Positions 1-6,687 are shown, counted from the stretch's first letter. The stretch: DNA of 8,380 nucleotides from Ga0077553 sp038215275 (GCA_038215275.1 JBBQRA010000253.1:1-8380); one strand, 5' to 3'. Translations and numbers: made by a program. The notes: generated from the sequence alone by a model not told the origin.

Positions 1-18
1 CGGGCGCTAGGACTTTTT

Positions 19-312
19 ATGGATAAACTGGCGCAAAACATACAAGAAGCATTTCTAAATAACGCGCGCAAAGACAAAACTTTTCTCACCATTTATCTGA
101 TGAGCGGCGTTAAGCTTTCCGGTCGAATCAAGAGTTTTGACAAGTACTCGGTCGTGCTCGAATCGAACAATCAGGAACAACTGATTTTCAAGCACGCAAT
201 CTCAACGGTAGTGGTCTCCCGGCCCGTGCACTCCCAGAGCGCGGCGTTGGCGACGGCCGCGCCCTCAACCGGCGGCCTCCCCGGAATGCCTGGAGAGCCC
301 AGCGAAGCTTGA
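19..312 (+). CDS. hfq: RNA chaperone Hfq
   Basis: This is a 97-residue Hfq, the Sm-like hexameric RNA chaperone that pairs small RNAs with mRNAs in the cytoplasm. The Sm1 region runs from about residue 9 to 49, with the proximal-face Q9 and the 'SFD' at 39-41. The Sm2 motif FKHAISTVV sits at 57-65, followed by SRPV. By alignment to the E. coli protein from memory, the Y55 of the YKH motif is Phe here, while K58 and H59 are kept. The distal-face Tyr is Y26. Residues 71-97 form a short, low-complexity Ala/Pro/Gly tail, as expected for a disordered C-terminus. An AGGA at 9-12, six bases before the ATG, supports the start. A TAG at 8-10 could end an upstream gene (miaA in many genomes), but too little is visible to say. 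The stop overlaps hflX. Confidence 0.97.
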   Translation: MDKLAQNIQEAFLNNARKDKTFLTIYLMSGVKLSGRIKSFDKYSVVLESNNQEQLIFKHAISTVVVSRPVHSQSAALATAAPSTGGLPGMPGEPSEA

Positions 313-1574
313 GCCGTAACCTTGAAACGACGCAGTCCGGCCCGGAGAAGACCATTCTCGTGGGGGTCGAGTTACGCCGCCGTGCCAAACAGAGCTTTAC
401 GGCGGAAGAATCCCTCGATGAACTGCGCGCTCTGGCGGGCAGCGCCGGTGCGGAGATCGTTGACGTCTACACGCAGATCCGCGATGTCGCCGACTCGGCG
501 CACATGATCGGCGAAGGGAAGCTGGATGAGTTGGCCGCCGCCGTCGAGGCGACGCAGGCCGATTTGGTGGTGTTCGACAACGAACTAACGCCGACCCAAC
601 TGCGGAACATTGAGAAGCGGCTGGACACTCGCGTGGTGGACCGGACGCAGTTAATTCTGGACATCTTCGCCAAGCGGGCGCGGACGCGCGAGGGCCAGTT
701 GCAAGTCGAGTTGGCGCAGTTGAAATACCTTCTGCCGCGGCTGACAGGCAAAGGGGTGGCGATGTCGCGCCTGGGCGGCGGCATCGGCACTCGTGGTCCG
801 GGCGAAACAAAACTGGAAGTGGACCGCCGGAAGATCGGCCTGCGAATTTCGAAAATTGAGAAGAGCCTCGAGAATGTGCGGGGAACCCGGCTGATTCAGC
901 GGAGCCAACGGCAGAGCGTGCCTTTGGCAACTGTCGCCTTGGTCGGCTACACCAACGCCGGGAAGTCGACGTTGTTCAACCGGCTGACGCAGGCTGGCGT
1001 GATTGCGGACGCGCGGATGTTCGCAACGCTCGATCCCACGGTGCGCGCCGTGCAGTTGCCGTCCCGCCGGAAGGTATTGCTCAGCGACACGGTCGGGTTC
1101 ATCCGGAATCTACCCACCACACTCGTGCGAGCGTTTCGGGCCACTCTTGAAGAGGTAGTGGAGGCCGCCTTGCTGGTGCATGTAGTGGACTCGACGGCCG
1201 AGGCGGCGCAGCAGCAGATGGCGCATGTGCAGGCCGTGCTCGAAGAGATCAAGGCGCACGAGACCCCCCAGATTCTAGTCTGGAATAAGCAGGACCGGGA
1301 AGGCTCCGCGCAGTTGCCCGAAGGCGCCGTGGGAGTTTCGGCCGTGACCGGCGCCGGGATCGAGCAGTTGCTGGCGCGGATAGACGACGCCCTGACGTTG
1401 GACCCGGTTGCGCCATGCGTGCTGCGAATTCCAGCATCGGATGGCGGAGCGTTGAATTTGCTGCACGAGACGAGCCGAGTGCTTTCGAAGACCTACGAAG
1501 ATGAAATGCTGGTGATTGAGGCGGTGGCGCCGGAATCGGCCCGCCGCCGTCTGGCTGAATATCTAGTAGGGTAG
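309..1574 (+). CDS. hflX: GTPase HflX
   Basis: This is a 421-residue HflX, a translational GTPase that binds the 50S subunit and in E. coli splits stalled or heat-damaged ribosomes. The N-terminal HflX domain covers roughly residues 15-200 and includes the Gly-rich 'GGGIGTRGPGE' segment typical of the family. The G domain follows: P-loop GYTNAGKST at 213-221, G3 DTVGF at 260-264, G4 NKQD at 326-329, and a G5-like SAVTGAG. Length matches the family (about 420). The start chosen is the TTG at 309, which overlaps the hfq TGA as TTGA; GGAGAG at 292-297 can serve as ribosome binding site, 11 bases upstream. The hfq-hflX order is a widely conserved pair, and the overlap argues for co-translation. 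A GTP-binding protein of another family is very unlikely because of the glycine-rich linker. Confidence 0.97.
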   Translation: MSRNLETTQSGPEKTILVGVELRRRAKQSFTAEESLDELRALAGSAGAEIVDVYTQIRDVADSAHMIGEGKLDELAAAVEATQADLVVFDNELTPTQLRNIEKRLDTRVVDRTQLILDIFAKRARTREGQLQVELAQLKYLLPRLTGKGVAMSRLGGGIGTRGPGETKLEVDRRKIGLRISKIEKSLENVRGTRLIQRSQRQSVPLATVALVGYTNAGKSTLFNRLTQAGVIADARMFATLDPTVRAVQLPSRRKVLLSDTVGFIRNLPTTLVRAFRATLEEVVEAALLVHVVDSTAEAAQQQMAHVQAVLEEIKAHETPQILVWNKQDREGSAQLPEGAVGVSAVTGAGIEQLLARIDDALTLDPVAPCVLRIPASDGGALNLLHETSRVLSKTYEDEMLVIEAVAPESARRRLAEYLVG

Positions 1575-1600
1575 GCTCGGGCTATAGTGGATAGACCGGG

Positions 1601-2299
1601 ATGAACCTCCCAAACCTGCTCACGATCCTTCGCATCTTTTTCGTGCCGCTGCTGGTTGCGGCGTTGGTACAGGAAGATCTGCGCATCGAGTTTTTCGGGA
1701 TGCCGATTGCGCAGGAGTACTTGGCGTTGGCAACGTTTCTGGCGGCGGCGTTGACGGATCTGCTGGACGGCTATTTGGCGCGCCGGTGGAAGCAGGTGAC
1801 CACGGTGGGGACACTGCTGGATCCTGTGGCGGATAAACTGCTGATTTCGGCCGCGCTGATTTCGCTGGTGCAAATCCGAATGATCCCTGGATGGCTGGCG
1901 ATCTTGATCATTGCTCGGGAGTTCGCGGTTTCCGGATTGCGATCAATTGCTTCCGCGGAAGGGTACACGATTCAGGCTTCAGACCTGGGGAAGACGAAGA
2001 TGGCAACGCAGGTGATTGCGATCTCGTTGATGCTAGTTTCGATCCGGTACAAAGAGTGGTACAGCTTTGCGATGCTGTGGATGTACGGCGTCGTATTCTT
2101 TGCCCTGGTGAGCGCCATCCAGTACTTCTCGAAGTTCTGGCAGCATATTGATGGGCAGACCAAGCAGCGCCGGCGGCGGGAGCTAATTACGCTCGAGCGT
2201 CACGAGAAGTCCGAGCGCCGACGGCAGCGACGGCAGAACCGGTCTAAGGCGCCAGATAGTCAGTCCGCCCCCCATCGACCGCCAACACCTGTCCGGTAA
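1601..2299 (+). CDS. pgsA: CDP-diacylglycerol--glycerol-3-phosphate 3-phosphatidyltransferase
   Basis: This membrane enzyme joins CDP-diacylglycerol and glycerol-3-phosphate to make phosphatidylglycerolphosphate, the first committed step to phosphatidylglycerol and cardiolipin. The N-terminus MNLPNLLTILRI is typical of PgsA. The CDP-alcohol phosphotransferase motif is complete: D53, D56-G57, A60-R61, G70, D74 and D78. A second family block, REF at 106-108 through GKTK at 130-133, is also present. Several hydrophobic helices span residues 6-175. At 232 residues it is longer than the usual 180-200 because of a very basic tail from about residue 188 (RRRR, ERRRQRR). The last 18 codons are the antisense of the neighbouring SDR gene, so the tail may reflect loss of an earlier stop. 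The gap from hflX is 26 bp; there is no clear Shine-Dalgarno, but a TATAGT at 1583-1588 could be a -10 box giving a very short leader. Confidence 0.93.
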   Translation: MNLPNLLTILRIFFVPLLVAALVQEDLRIEFFGMPIAQEYLALATFLAAALTDLLDGYLARRWKQVTTVGTLLDPVADKLLISAALISLVQIRMIPGWLAILIIAREFAVSGLRSIASAEGYTIQASDLGKTKMATQVIAISLMLVSIRYKEWYSFAMLWMYGVVFFALVSAIQYFSKFWQHIDGQTKQRRRRELITLERHEKSERRRQRRQNRSKAPDSQSAPHRPPTPVR

Positions 2300-3005
2300 T
2301 GAAGCTGGAGCGTTCGCTCGACAGGAACGCAATGGCGTCGGCGATATCGTCCGGGGTACCGCAGCGGCGCACCATGGCTTTGCCGGCCATGTGAGCAAGT
2401 AGCTTTTCGCCTTCTTCTTTTGTCCGTCCGCTGTAGACCATGTCCGTGCCAATGAAGCCGGGGGCTATAGCATTGACGGTGATGCCGTGGGGGCCTAGAT
2501 CGAGGGCGAAGCGCTTGGTGAGGGCGATGACGGCCGCCTTGGTAGCCGCGTAGAAGGTGGTGCCAGGCATCGAGGTGCCGAACGCCGCGATGGAAGTCAG
2601 GTTGATGATGCGGCCGTAGCCCGCGGCCTGCATACCGGGGACAATGGCTCGCGTGACATGGACCAGTCCGTCGACGTTCACGCGGCGCATCGGTTCCATT
2701 TCCGCAAAGTCGAAATCGGCCAAGTCGCCACGGTTAAGGATGCCGGCGTTGTTGACGAGGATCGTGACGGGCCCGAGCCGATCAGTGACCTCCGCGGCGA
2801 GACGAGGTCCGCAGGCAGGGTCGCCGATGTCGCCTTGAACGGCGATGGCCCGGCCGCCGCAGCGGAGAATGAGTTCGACGGCTTCGGCCGCAGCCTCGCC
2901 GTTCTCGCGATAGTTGAGCGCGACGGGAATGCCATCGAGGGCCAAGCGCATTGCGGTCGCCCGGCCGATTCCGCGGGAAGCGCCGGTGATGAGGGCTGCC
3001 GCCAT
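2244..3005 (-). CDS. Short-chain dehydrogenase/reductase, FabG-like
   Basis: This is a 253-residue classical SDR that should carry out NAD(P)H-linked carbonyl/alcohol redox chemistry in the cytoplasm. The cofactor motif TGASRGIG is at 7-14 and NNAG at 85-88. The catalytic tetrad reads N110, S138, Y152, K156. The C-terminal 'SSFITGQVLAVDGG' (about 233-246) is the usual FabG-type ending. The sequence resembles 3-oxoacyl-ACP reductase, but there is no fatty-acid gene nearby, so substrate is left open and no symbol is given. The start is 2 bp after the clpS stop. The ribosome binding site AAGGAG lies inside the end of clpS, 10 bases upstream of the ATG, so the two are surely co-transcribed. The 3' end overlaps the pgsA 3' end on the opposite strand by 56 bp. 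Confidence 0.93.
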   Translation of the reverse strand: MAAALITGASRGIGRATAMRLALDGIPVALNYRENGEAAAEAVELILRCGGRAIAVQGDIGDPACGPRLAAEVTDRLGPVTILVNNAGILNRGDLADFDFAEMEPMRRVNVDGLVHVTRAIVPGMQAAGYGRIINLTSIAAFGTSMPGTTFYAATKAAVIALTKRFALDLGPHGITVNAIAPGFIGTDMVYSGRTKEEGEKLLAHMAGKAMVRRCGTPDDIADAIAFLSSERSSFITGQVLAVDGGRTDYLAP

Positions 3006-3007
3006 GG

Positions 3008-3349
3008 CTATTCAGCTCCTTGGGTAGCTGGCTCGACGACGGCGGTCATCGAGCCCTTCGAGACAGCCATGCGAGGGTCGGCGCCGTAGCCGTGGATCAT
3101 CTCGCGTCCGACGGTGGCTTCTTCGATTTCTCCGGTGAGGACGATCGTTCGGCCGAGAGTATCGACTTCGACGGTGTGACGGAGGGCGCGGGCTTCGCTT
3201 AAGGAGAAGAGGCGCATCAGCATCTCAATGACGTAGTCGTAGGTGTGTTCGTCATCATCAAGGAGCACGACGTTGTAGAGCTTGGCGTGCTCTTCCTTCT
3301 TCTCTTCGCCCGTCTCCCAATCCGTGGAGGTTCGCGTTGCTGTGGGCAT
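3008..3349 (-). CDS. clpS: ClpS-like adaptor with altered N-degron pocket
   Basis: This 113-residue protein aligns without gaps to the core of ClpS, the adaptor that delivers N-end-rule substrates to ClpAP. Residues 25-69 (YNVVLL...GRTI) match E. coli YKVILV...GKAI position for position over 45 residues. A charged N-terminal extension (1-23, EEKKEE) corresponds to the flexible tail that engages the Clp ATPase. Three pocket positions differ from E. coli by that alignment: N34 is D31, gatekeeper M40 is Y37, and H66 is D63. The two Asp of the DD pair (D32, D33) are kept. The C-terminus after residue 72 is divergent and longer. I recall similar DDDEHTYDYV proteins in acidobacteria and planctomycetes, so this is probably a subfamily rather than decay. 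No clpA or clpC is in the window. It lies in a tight minus-strand cluster between a two-TM mini-protein and the SDR. Confidence 0.85.
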   Translation of the reverse strand: MPTATRTSTDWETGEEKKEEHAKLYNVVLLDDDEHTYDYVIEMLMRLFSLSEARALRHTVEVDTLGRTIVLTGEIEEATVGREMIHGYGADPRMAVSKGSMTAVVEPATQGAE

Positions 3350-3364
3350 AGAAAAGTCTGAGGA

Positions 3365-3550
3365 CTAACCGTGGCCGAGCTTCATGAGCCAGCCGAGACC
3401 AAATATGGTCCCGATAAAGCAGGCGAAGCAATAGATGCCGTAATGAAGGCGATCTTTATCCGTCTTCTTCGTCACGACGCCGAGCACGACGGAGATCAGA
3501 AGCGCGAGCAGGATGGCCGTTTCGAGGTGCGACAGGCTAATCTTCGGCAT
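3365..3550 (-). CDS. Small two-TM membrane protein of unknown function
   Basis: This 61-residue protein is not one I recognise. Two hydrophobic helices are visible, about residues 10-27 (LETAILLALLISVVLGVV) and 37-57 (YGIYCFACFIGTIFGLGW), separated by a charged loop KKTDKDR. That pattern suggests a hairpin inserted in the inner membrane. The start is well supported: AAGGA inside the end of the upstream gene lies upstream of the ATG at a normal distance, and the gap to that gene is 5 bp. It therefore appears co-expressed with the larger membrane protein upstream and with the ClpS-like gene 15 bp downstream. It might be an accessory subunit of the neighbouring membrane protein, but nothing in the sequence proves it. 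Confidence 0.75.
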   Translation of the reverse strand: MPKISLSHLETAILLALLISVVLGVVTKKTDKDRLHYGIYCFACFIGTIFGLGWLMKLGHG

Positions 3551-3555
3551 TAGGT

Positions 3556-3984
3556 TCAGTCCTTTTTCCCCTTGGCGATTTCGTAGGCGTCGACGAGGGA
3601 GAGCACGTTCAGTAGACCGGCACCGGCCAGGAACTTCGTGCCGTAGTCGTGAACGTGGCCGGCGATGTCAGGCTGGTCATAACCAAGCCAAGTGGCGAGG
3701 AAATAGGGCAGTCCCACCATCTTGTTGGCGATATTGCCACCGGTGTAGATAAGGGTGGTCAGCAGGTCGCCGCTTTGAGGTTCAAAGAACGCTCCGCGCA
3801 TCATGAGGCCAAACAGGAAGCAAATGAGCGTCGCGCTACCGAGCAGGAGGCCGCGCTGCATGCGGCCCTGGTAAATGTGGCCCGCTCCGGGCACGAGCCA
3901 GCCGACCAGAACTGGGGTGACCCATTTCATGATCGGTACGCTTTTCTTAGGATTGAGTGCGGCGGCTACGCTCTTGTCTGCCAT
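3556..3984 (-). CDS. Multi-pass membrane protein with GAGH-x-YxGR motif (TM2/DUF6677-like)
   Basis: This is a 142-residue predicted inner-membrane protein. After a short polar N-terminus come hydrophobic stretches at about 22-34, 45-62, 86-101 and 115-133. Between the first two sits GWLVPGAGHIYQGRMQRG (28-45), the signature turn of TM2-like and related small-membrane-protein families. From memory it is closest to the DUF6677-type proteins of acidobacteria and planctomycetes, which is recognition and not a search. The C-terminus 'LNVLSLVDAYEIAKGKKD' puts a conserved-looking Asp-Ala-Tyr near the membrane edge and ends in lysines. The function is unknown. The start is supported by AAGGGAG seven bases upstream of the ATG. 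It is the first gene of the four-gene minus-strand group that runs to the SDR, 50 bp after the ComEA-like gene. Confidence 0.8.
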   Translation of the reverse strand: MADKSVAAALNPKKSVPIMKWVTPVLVGWLVPGAGHIYQGRMQRGLLLGSATLICFLFGLMMRGAFFEPQSGDLLTTLIYTGGNIANKMVGLPYFLATWLGYDQPDIAGHVHDYGTKFLAGAGLLNVLSLVDAYEIAKGKKD

Positions 3985-4034
3985 GGAGGTTCTCCCTTAT
4001 TTTGACATATCCGAACCATAGCCGCGCCGGCGGG

Positions 4035-4349
4035 CTACTTCTGCTTGGCGATGATTTTGTCTTTGATCTTGTCGTAGACGCCCTGAGGGACCCCTGCTTT
4101 CTTGACGATCTCGTCTTTACCTTTATAGGGACGGTTGGCGATGATTTTGGACGAGTAGGCATCGCCGATGCCGGGGATGGACTTGAGCGTGGCGGCGTCA
4201 GCGGAGTTGATATCGACGAGGCCGGTGGCGGCATCGGCTTTCGCAGCGGCGGCTTTCTTGGCGGCGCCGACGACACCTTGAGCGAAGCTAGGCGCCACGC
4301 AGAGGCAGAGCGCGACGAGAAATAGTAGCAAAGTCTTTTGGAGTTTCAT
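4035..4349 (-). CDS. Secreted ComEA-like helix-hairpin-helix protein
   Basis: This 104-residue protein has a clear signal peptide: KLQK, a hydrophobic core at 7-19 and a likely cleavage after SFA-Q (residue 23). An Ala/Lys-rich linker (28-41) follows, then a helix-hairpin-helix domain of ComEA type. That domain starts VDINSADAATLKSIPGIGDAYS at 45-66 and continues to the C-terminus, with the classic PGIG turn at 59-62. Such domains bind double-stranded DNA, and in naturally competent bacteria ComEA takes up DNA in the periplasm. The C-terminus is lysine-rich, consistent with nucleic-acid contact. No comEC or pilus gene is nearby, and stand-alone HhH proteins of this size are common, so competence is only a possibility. 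It is transcribed away from the TPR operon from a well-formed promoter just upstream of its ATG. Confidence 0.88.
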   Translation of the reverse strand: MKLQKTLLLFLVALCLCVAPSFAQGVVGAAKKAAAAKADAATGLVDINSADAATLKSIPGIGDAYSSKIIANRPYKGKDEIVKKAGVPQGVYDKIKDKIIAKQK

Positions 4350-4356
4350 AGGCGGT

Positions 4357-4384
4357 ATTGTACGAAATCCATAGCGCCAGTAAA
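4357..4384 (-). promoter_or_regulatory. Promoter of the ComEA-like gene, predicted leaderless
   Basis: On the minus strand a -10 box TACAAT (4362-4357, five of six matches to TATAAT) is preceded by TTTACT (4384-4379, four of six matches to TTGACA) with a 16-base spacer. Only seven bases separate the -10 box from the ATG at 4349, so transcription should begin at or within a base or two of the start codon. No Shine-Dalgarno could fit, which suits a leaderless mRNA. Confidence 0.55.
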
Positions 4385-4412
4385 CGATAGATTTGTTAAC
4401 CTGCGCAGCCGC

Positions 4413-4418
4413 TACACT
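4413..4418 (+). promoter_or_regulatory. -10 box of the TPR operon, predicted leaderless
   Basis: TACACT (4413-4418) matches the -10 consensus at four of six positions and stops six bases before the ATG at 4425. The -35 region is weak; TTGTTA at 4393-4398 is only 14 bases upstream, which is short. The box supports the start at 4425 over the in-frame ATG at 4338, because the latter would lie upstream of the promoter. It stands back to back with the ComEA promoter. Confidence 0.45.
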
Positions 4419-4424
4419 GAAGCT

Positions 4425-5633
4425 ATGCCCCTATTGGCGTTGCTTCTGTTACTGCAATCGGACCCGGCGGCCCTTGGCATGAAGTCCCTCGAAGACCAGA
4501 AGTACGAACAGGCCGTCACCCACTTCGCGGCGGCGGTGAAGGCGGAGCCGGAAGACCTTTCGGCGAACTTCCACTATGGACTGGCCCTAAGCATGGTGAA
4601 CCGTGACGCCGAGGCGATTCCGGCGTATCAGAAAGTGTTGGCCAAGCAGCCCGACTTGTTCGAGGCGCAGTTGAATTTGGGCGTGCTGCTGCTGCGGACT
4701 AAGCGGGCGGAAGAGGCGCTGCCGCTGCTCGAGAAGGCGCAGGCGCAGCAGCCAAAGCAGTTCCGGCCCAACTATTACGTCGGCGAGGCCCACGGGGATT
4801 TACAGCATTGGGAGGCCGCCGAGACCGCGCTGCAAGCGGCGCTGGCGATTGAGAGCGCGAGCGCTCCCGCGATGGCGTCGCTCGCGAAGGCGCTGGCCAA
4901 GCAGGGCCGCGTGAAAGAATCGGCGAACTGGTATCAAAGTGCCGTGAGGGCCGATCCTTCGTACAGGGAGGCCTTACTCGAACTGGCGGGATTCCACGAA
5001 GCCGCGGGGCAGAAAGCAGAGGCGGCGGCGCTATACCGGCTGTTCCCGGACAACGGGGCGGCGCGCGAGCGCTTAGGCGTGCTGTTGCTCGAGCAGGGTG
5101 AGGCGGCCGACGCGATTGCGCAGCTTGAAAAGGCAGTGGCGGAATCGCCGACGACGGCGAACCGGTTGGCTTTGGCCACGGCGTATTTGAAGGTGAAACA
5201 GAATGCGAAGGCCGCGCCATTGCTGTCGCAAGCTGCGGCGGCGGAGCCGGGGAACCCAGAGTTGCGGCTGACATTAGGGCGGATCTATCGCGAGGACAAA
5301 CGGCTACCGGACGCAGCTCGCGAGTTTCTGGCAGCGGCGCAGATCGACGCGAAACTGAAGCCCGCGTGGAGTGAGTTGGGGGCGACTCTGTTCCTGCTGG
5401 GCGACTATCCGCAAACGCTAAAGGCGTTCTCACGGCTGAAGGCGTTGGGCGAGGATCAGAACGCTTCGGTGCTGTACCTGGAGGCCCTTTGCTACGACCG
5501 GCAACAGTTGTATAAAGAAGCTCTGCCAGCTTATGAGAAGTTTCTGGCGGCGGCGGGGGGCAAGATGCCCGAAGAAGAGTTCAAGGGCCGGCAACGGCTG
5601 CGGATCGTAAAGCGGATGGCGGAAAGACGATGA
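4425..5633 (+). CDS. TPR-repeat protein, probably exported or membrane-tethered
   Basis: This 402-residue protein consists almost wholly of tetratricopeptide repeats, about ten 34-residue units from residue 18 to 385. Repeat signatures include 'ANFHYGLALSMVNRDAEAIPAYQKVLA', split here as A-x-x-x-x-G-x-A with a following A and P. Such solenoids scaffold protein complexes. The start is placed at 4425, not at the in-frame ATG 4338: the 29 extra residues (Arg-rich, no homology) would be read through the promoter and antisense to the ComEA start. From 4425 the protein opens with a strongly hydrophobic run (PLLALLLLLQ) that looks like a short signal sequence, though it lacks a basic n-region. The stop overlaps the next gene as ATGA. 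The two following genes also encode exported helical proteins, so the three likely act together in the periplasm or at the envelope. Confidence 0.88.
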   Translation: MPLLALLLLLQSDPAALGMKSLEDQKYEQAVTHFAAAVKAEPEDLSANFHYGLALSMVNRDAEAIPAYQKVLAKQPDLFEAQLNLGVLLLRTKRAEEALPLLEKAQAQQPKQFRPNYYVGEAHGDLQHWEAAETALQAALAIESASAPAMASLAKALAKQGRVKESANWYQSAVRADPSYREALLELAGFHEAAGQKAEAAALYRLFPDNGAARERLGVLLLEQGEAADAIAQLEKAVAESPTTANRLALATAYLKVKQNAKAAPLLSQAAAAEPGNPELRLTLGRIYREDKRLPDAAREFLAAAQIDAKLKPAWSELGATLFLLGDYPQTLKAFSRLKALGEDQNASVLYLEALCYDRQQLYKEALPAYEKFLAAAGGKMPEEEFKGRQRLRIVKRMAERR

Positions 5634-6061
5634 AGCTGTTACTGATCGCACTCACATTGACGTGGGCCAGGGCCGCCGAATCGGGGCTGGAAACGGTGAA
5701 AGCCGAACCGAACCTGGAACGGCGGAGCGATCTCGCATTGACCTATGCCGGGGAAGTATTGACTAAGCTGCGGCCGGACTTGGAGACGAAGGATTGGGCT
5801 GCGGTGGCGCCGGAGGTCGAGGAGTTTCGGGCGGCCGTGGATCTTTCGTTTGGGGCGCTAAAAGCGACGGGAAAGAATGCCCGCCGGAGCCCCAAATACT
5901 TCAAGCGAGCGGAGTTGAAACTGCGGGAACTGGGCCGGCGCTTGAGAGGATTGCAGGTGTTTCTAGCCGTGGATGACCGGCCGAAGATGGACGAGGTTAT
6001 TGCGTACGTGGGCAAACTCCAGGATGAACTGGTGGAGATGACGATGGGGGTTCGCAAATGA
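5630..6061 (+). CDS. Small exported helical protein, unknown function
   Basis: I do not recognise this 143-residue protein. It starts with a signal peptide (MKLLLIALTLTWARA, cleavage likely after residue 15), and the mature part is predicted all-helical and charged. The mature N-terminus contains 'VKAEPNLERRSDLAL', and near the C-terminus is 'VDDRPKMDEVIAYVGKLQDEL'. It overlaps the TPR gene by four bases (ATGA) and the next gene by another ATGA, so all three are translationally coupled. The order of features (signal peptide, EPN-x-R block, long helices) is shared with the next gene, suggesting a remote tandem duplication. There is no catalytic motif; a structural or binding role beside the TPR protein is the simplest reading. 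Confidence 0.8.
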   Translation: MKLLLIALTLTWARAAESGLETVKAEPNLERRSDLALTYAGEVLTKLRPDLETKDWAAVAPEVEEFRAAVDLSFGALKATGKNARRSPKYFKRAELKLRELGRRLRGLQVFLAVDDRPKMDEVIAYVGKLQDELVEMTMGVRK

Positions 6062-6687
6062 AACTGCTGGTTTTGTTACTTTGCGGTCTGCTGCCATTGA
6101 TGGCGCAGAAGGACTTTCTAACGGGCGATGAGGTGGACCAGGTCCGTCTGGTGCAGGAACCGAATGCCCGGCTGCAGCTATACATGCTGTTTGCCAAGCA
6201 GCGGATTGACCAGGTGGATAGTCTGCTCAAGCGAGAAAAACCGGGTCGGAGCGCGATGCTCCACGACCTGCTCGACGAGTTCACCAAGATCATTGAGGCG
6301 GCGGATACGGTGGCCGATGATTCGATCAAGCGGAAGGTGGCGCTCGATGAAGGCTTGATGGCGGTCATCAAAGCCGAGCGGGTTTTTGCCGAGCGGCTGA
6401 CGAAGATCAAAGAGGCTCCGCCCAAAGATATGGCTCGCTATGAGCTGGTGCTGGAGACGGCCATTGAGACGACGACCGATTCGCTTGAGATTGCGCAGTC
6501 TGATGTGAAGGACCGAAGCGGCCAACTCGCGACGCGGGAGCAGAATGAGCGGAAGGAGCGCGAGGCATTGATGGGCGAGAAAGAGTTGGGGGAGAAAAAG
6601 GTAGCGGAGAAGAAGGAGGCTGCTGCGGAGGCGAAGCGCAAGCCGCCGACTTTGAAGCGGAAGGGCGAAGTGGCTCCTCCGAAGTAA
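6058..6687 (+). CDS. Exported helical protein with charged C-terminal tail
   Basis: This 209-residue protein is not one I recognise. A signal peptide (MKLLVLLLCGLLPLMA, cleavage probably after residue 16; a Cys at 9 is too early to be a good lipobox) is followed by a helical domain to about residue 150. The mature start carries 'VRLVQEPNARLQLYMLFA', comparable with the EPN-x-R block of the upstream protein. Residues 150-209 are a highly charged Lys/Glu/Ala region (QNERKEREA...KRKPPTLKRKG) likely to be coiled coil or disordered. The ATGA overlap couples its translation to the upstream gene. It ends the three-gene operon; a perfect 8-bp inverted repeat overlaps the stop. An envelope-associated structural partner of the TPR protein is plausible but unproven. 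Confidence 0.8.
   Translation: MKLLVLLLCGLLPLMAQKDFLTGDEVDQVRLVQEPNARLQLYMLFAKQRIDQVDSLLKREKPGRSAMLHDLLDEFTKIIEAADTVADDSIKRKVALDEGLMAVIKAERVFAERLTKIKEAPPKDMARYELVLETAIETTTDSLEIAQSDVKDRSGQLATREQNERKEREALMGEKELGEKKVAEKKEAAAEAKRKPPTLKRKGEVAPPK

Noticed and set aside
1..10. End of an upstream gene (possibly miaA) at TAG 8-10
   Set aside because: Only two codons would be visible, so neither frame nor identity can be supported.
397..930. Minus-strand open frame of 177 codons opposite hflX
   Set aside because: It is a low-complexity shadow of the HflX frame.
2244..3005. Firm assignment of the SDR as fabG
   Set aside because: The catalytic motifs fit many SDRs and no fatty-acid synthesis gene is nearby.
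4338..4424. N-terminal 29-residue extension of the TPR protein from ATG 4338
   Set aside because: It would run through both divergent promoters and antisense to the ComEA start, is Arg-rich without homology, and would bury the hydrophobic leader that begins at 4425.
4699..5433. Long minus-strand open frame of 244 codons opposite the TPR gene
   Set aside because: It is Ser/Pro/Arg-rich without motifs, typical of the antisense of GC-rich coding sequence; the plus frame has clear TPR repeats.
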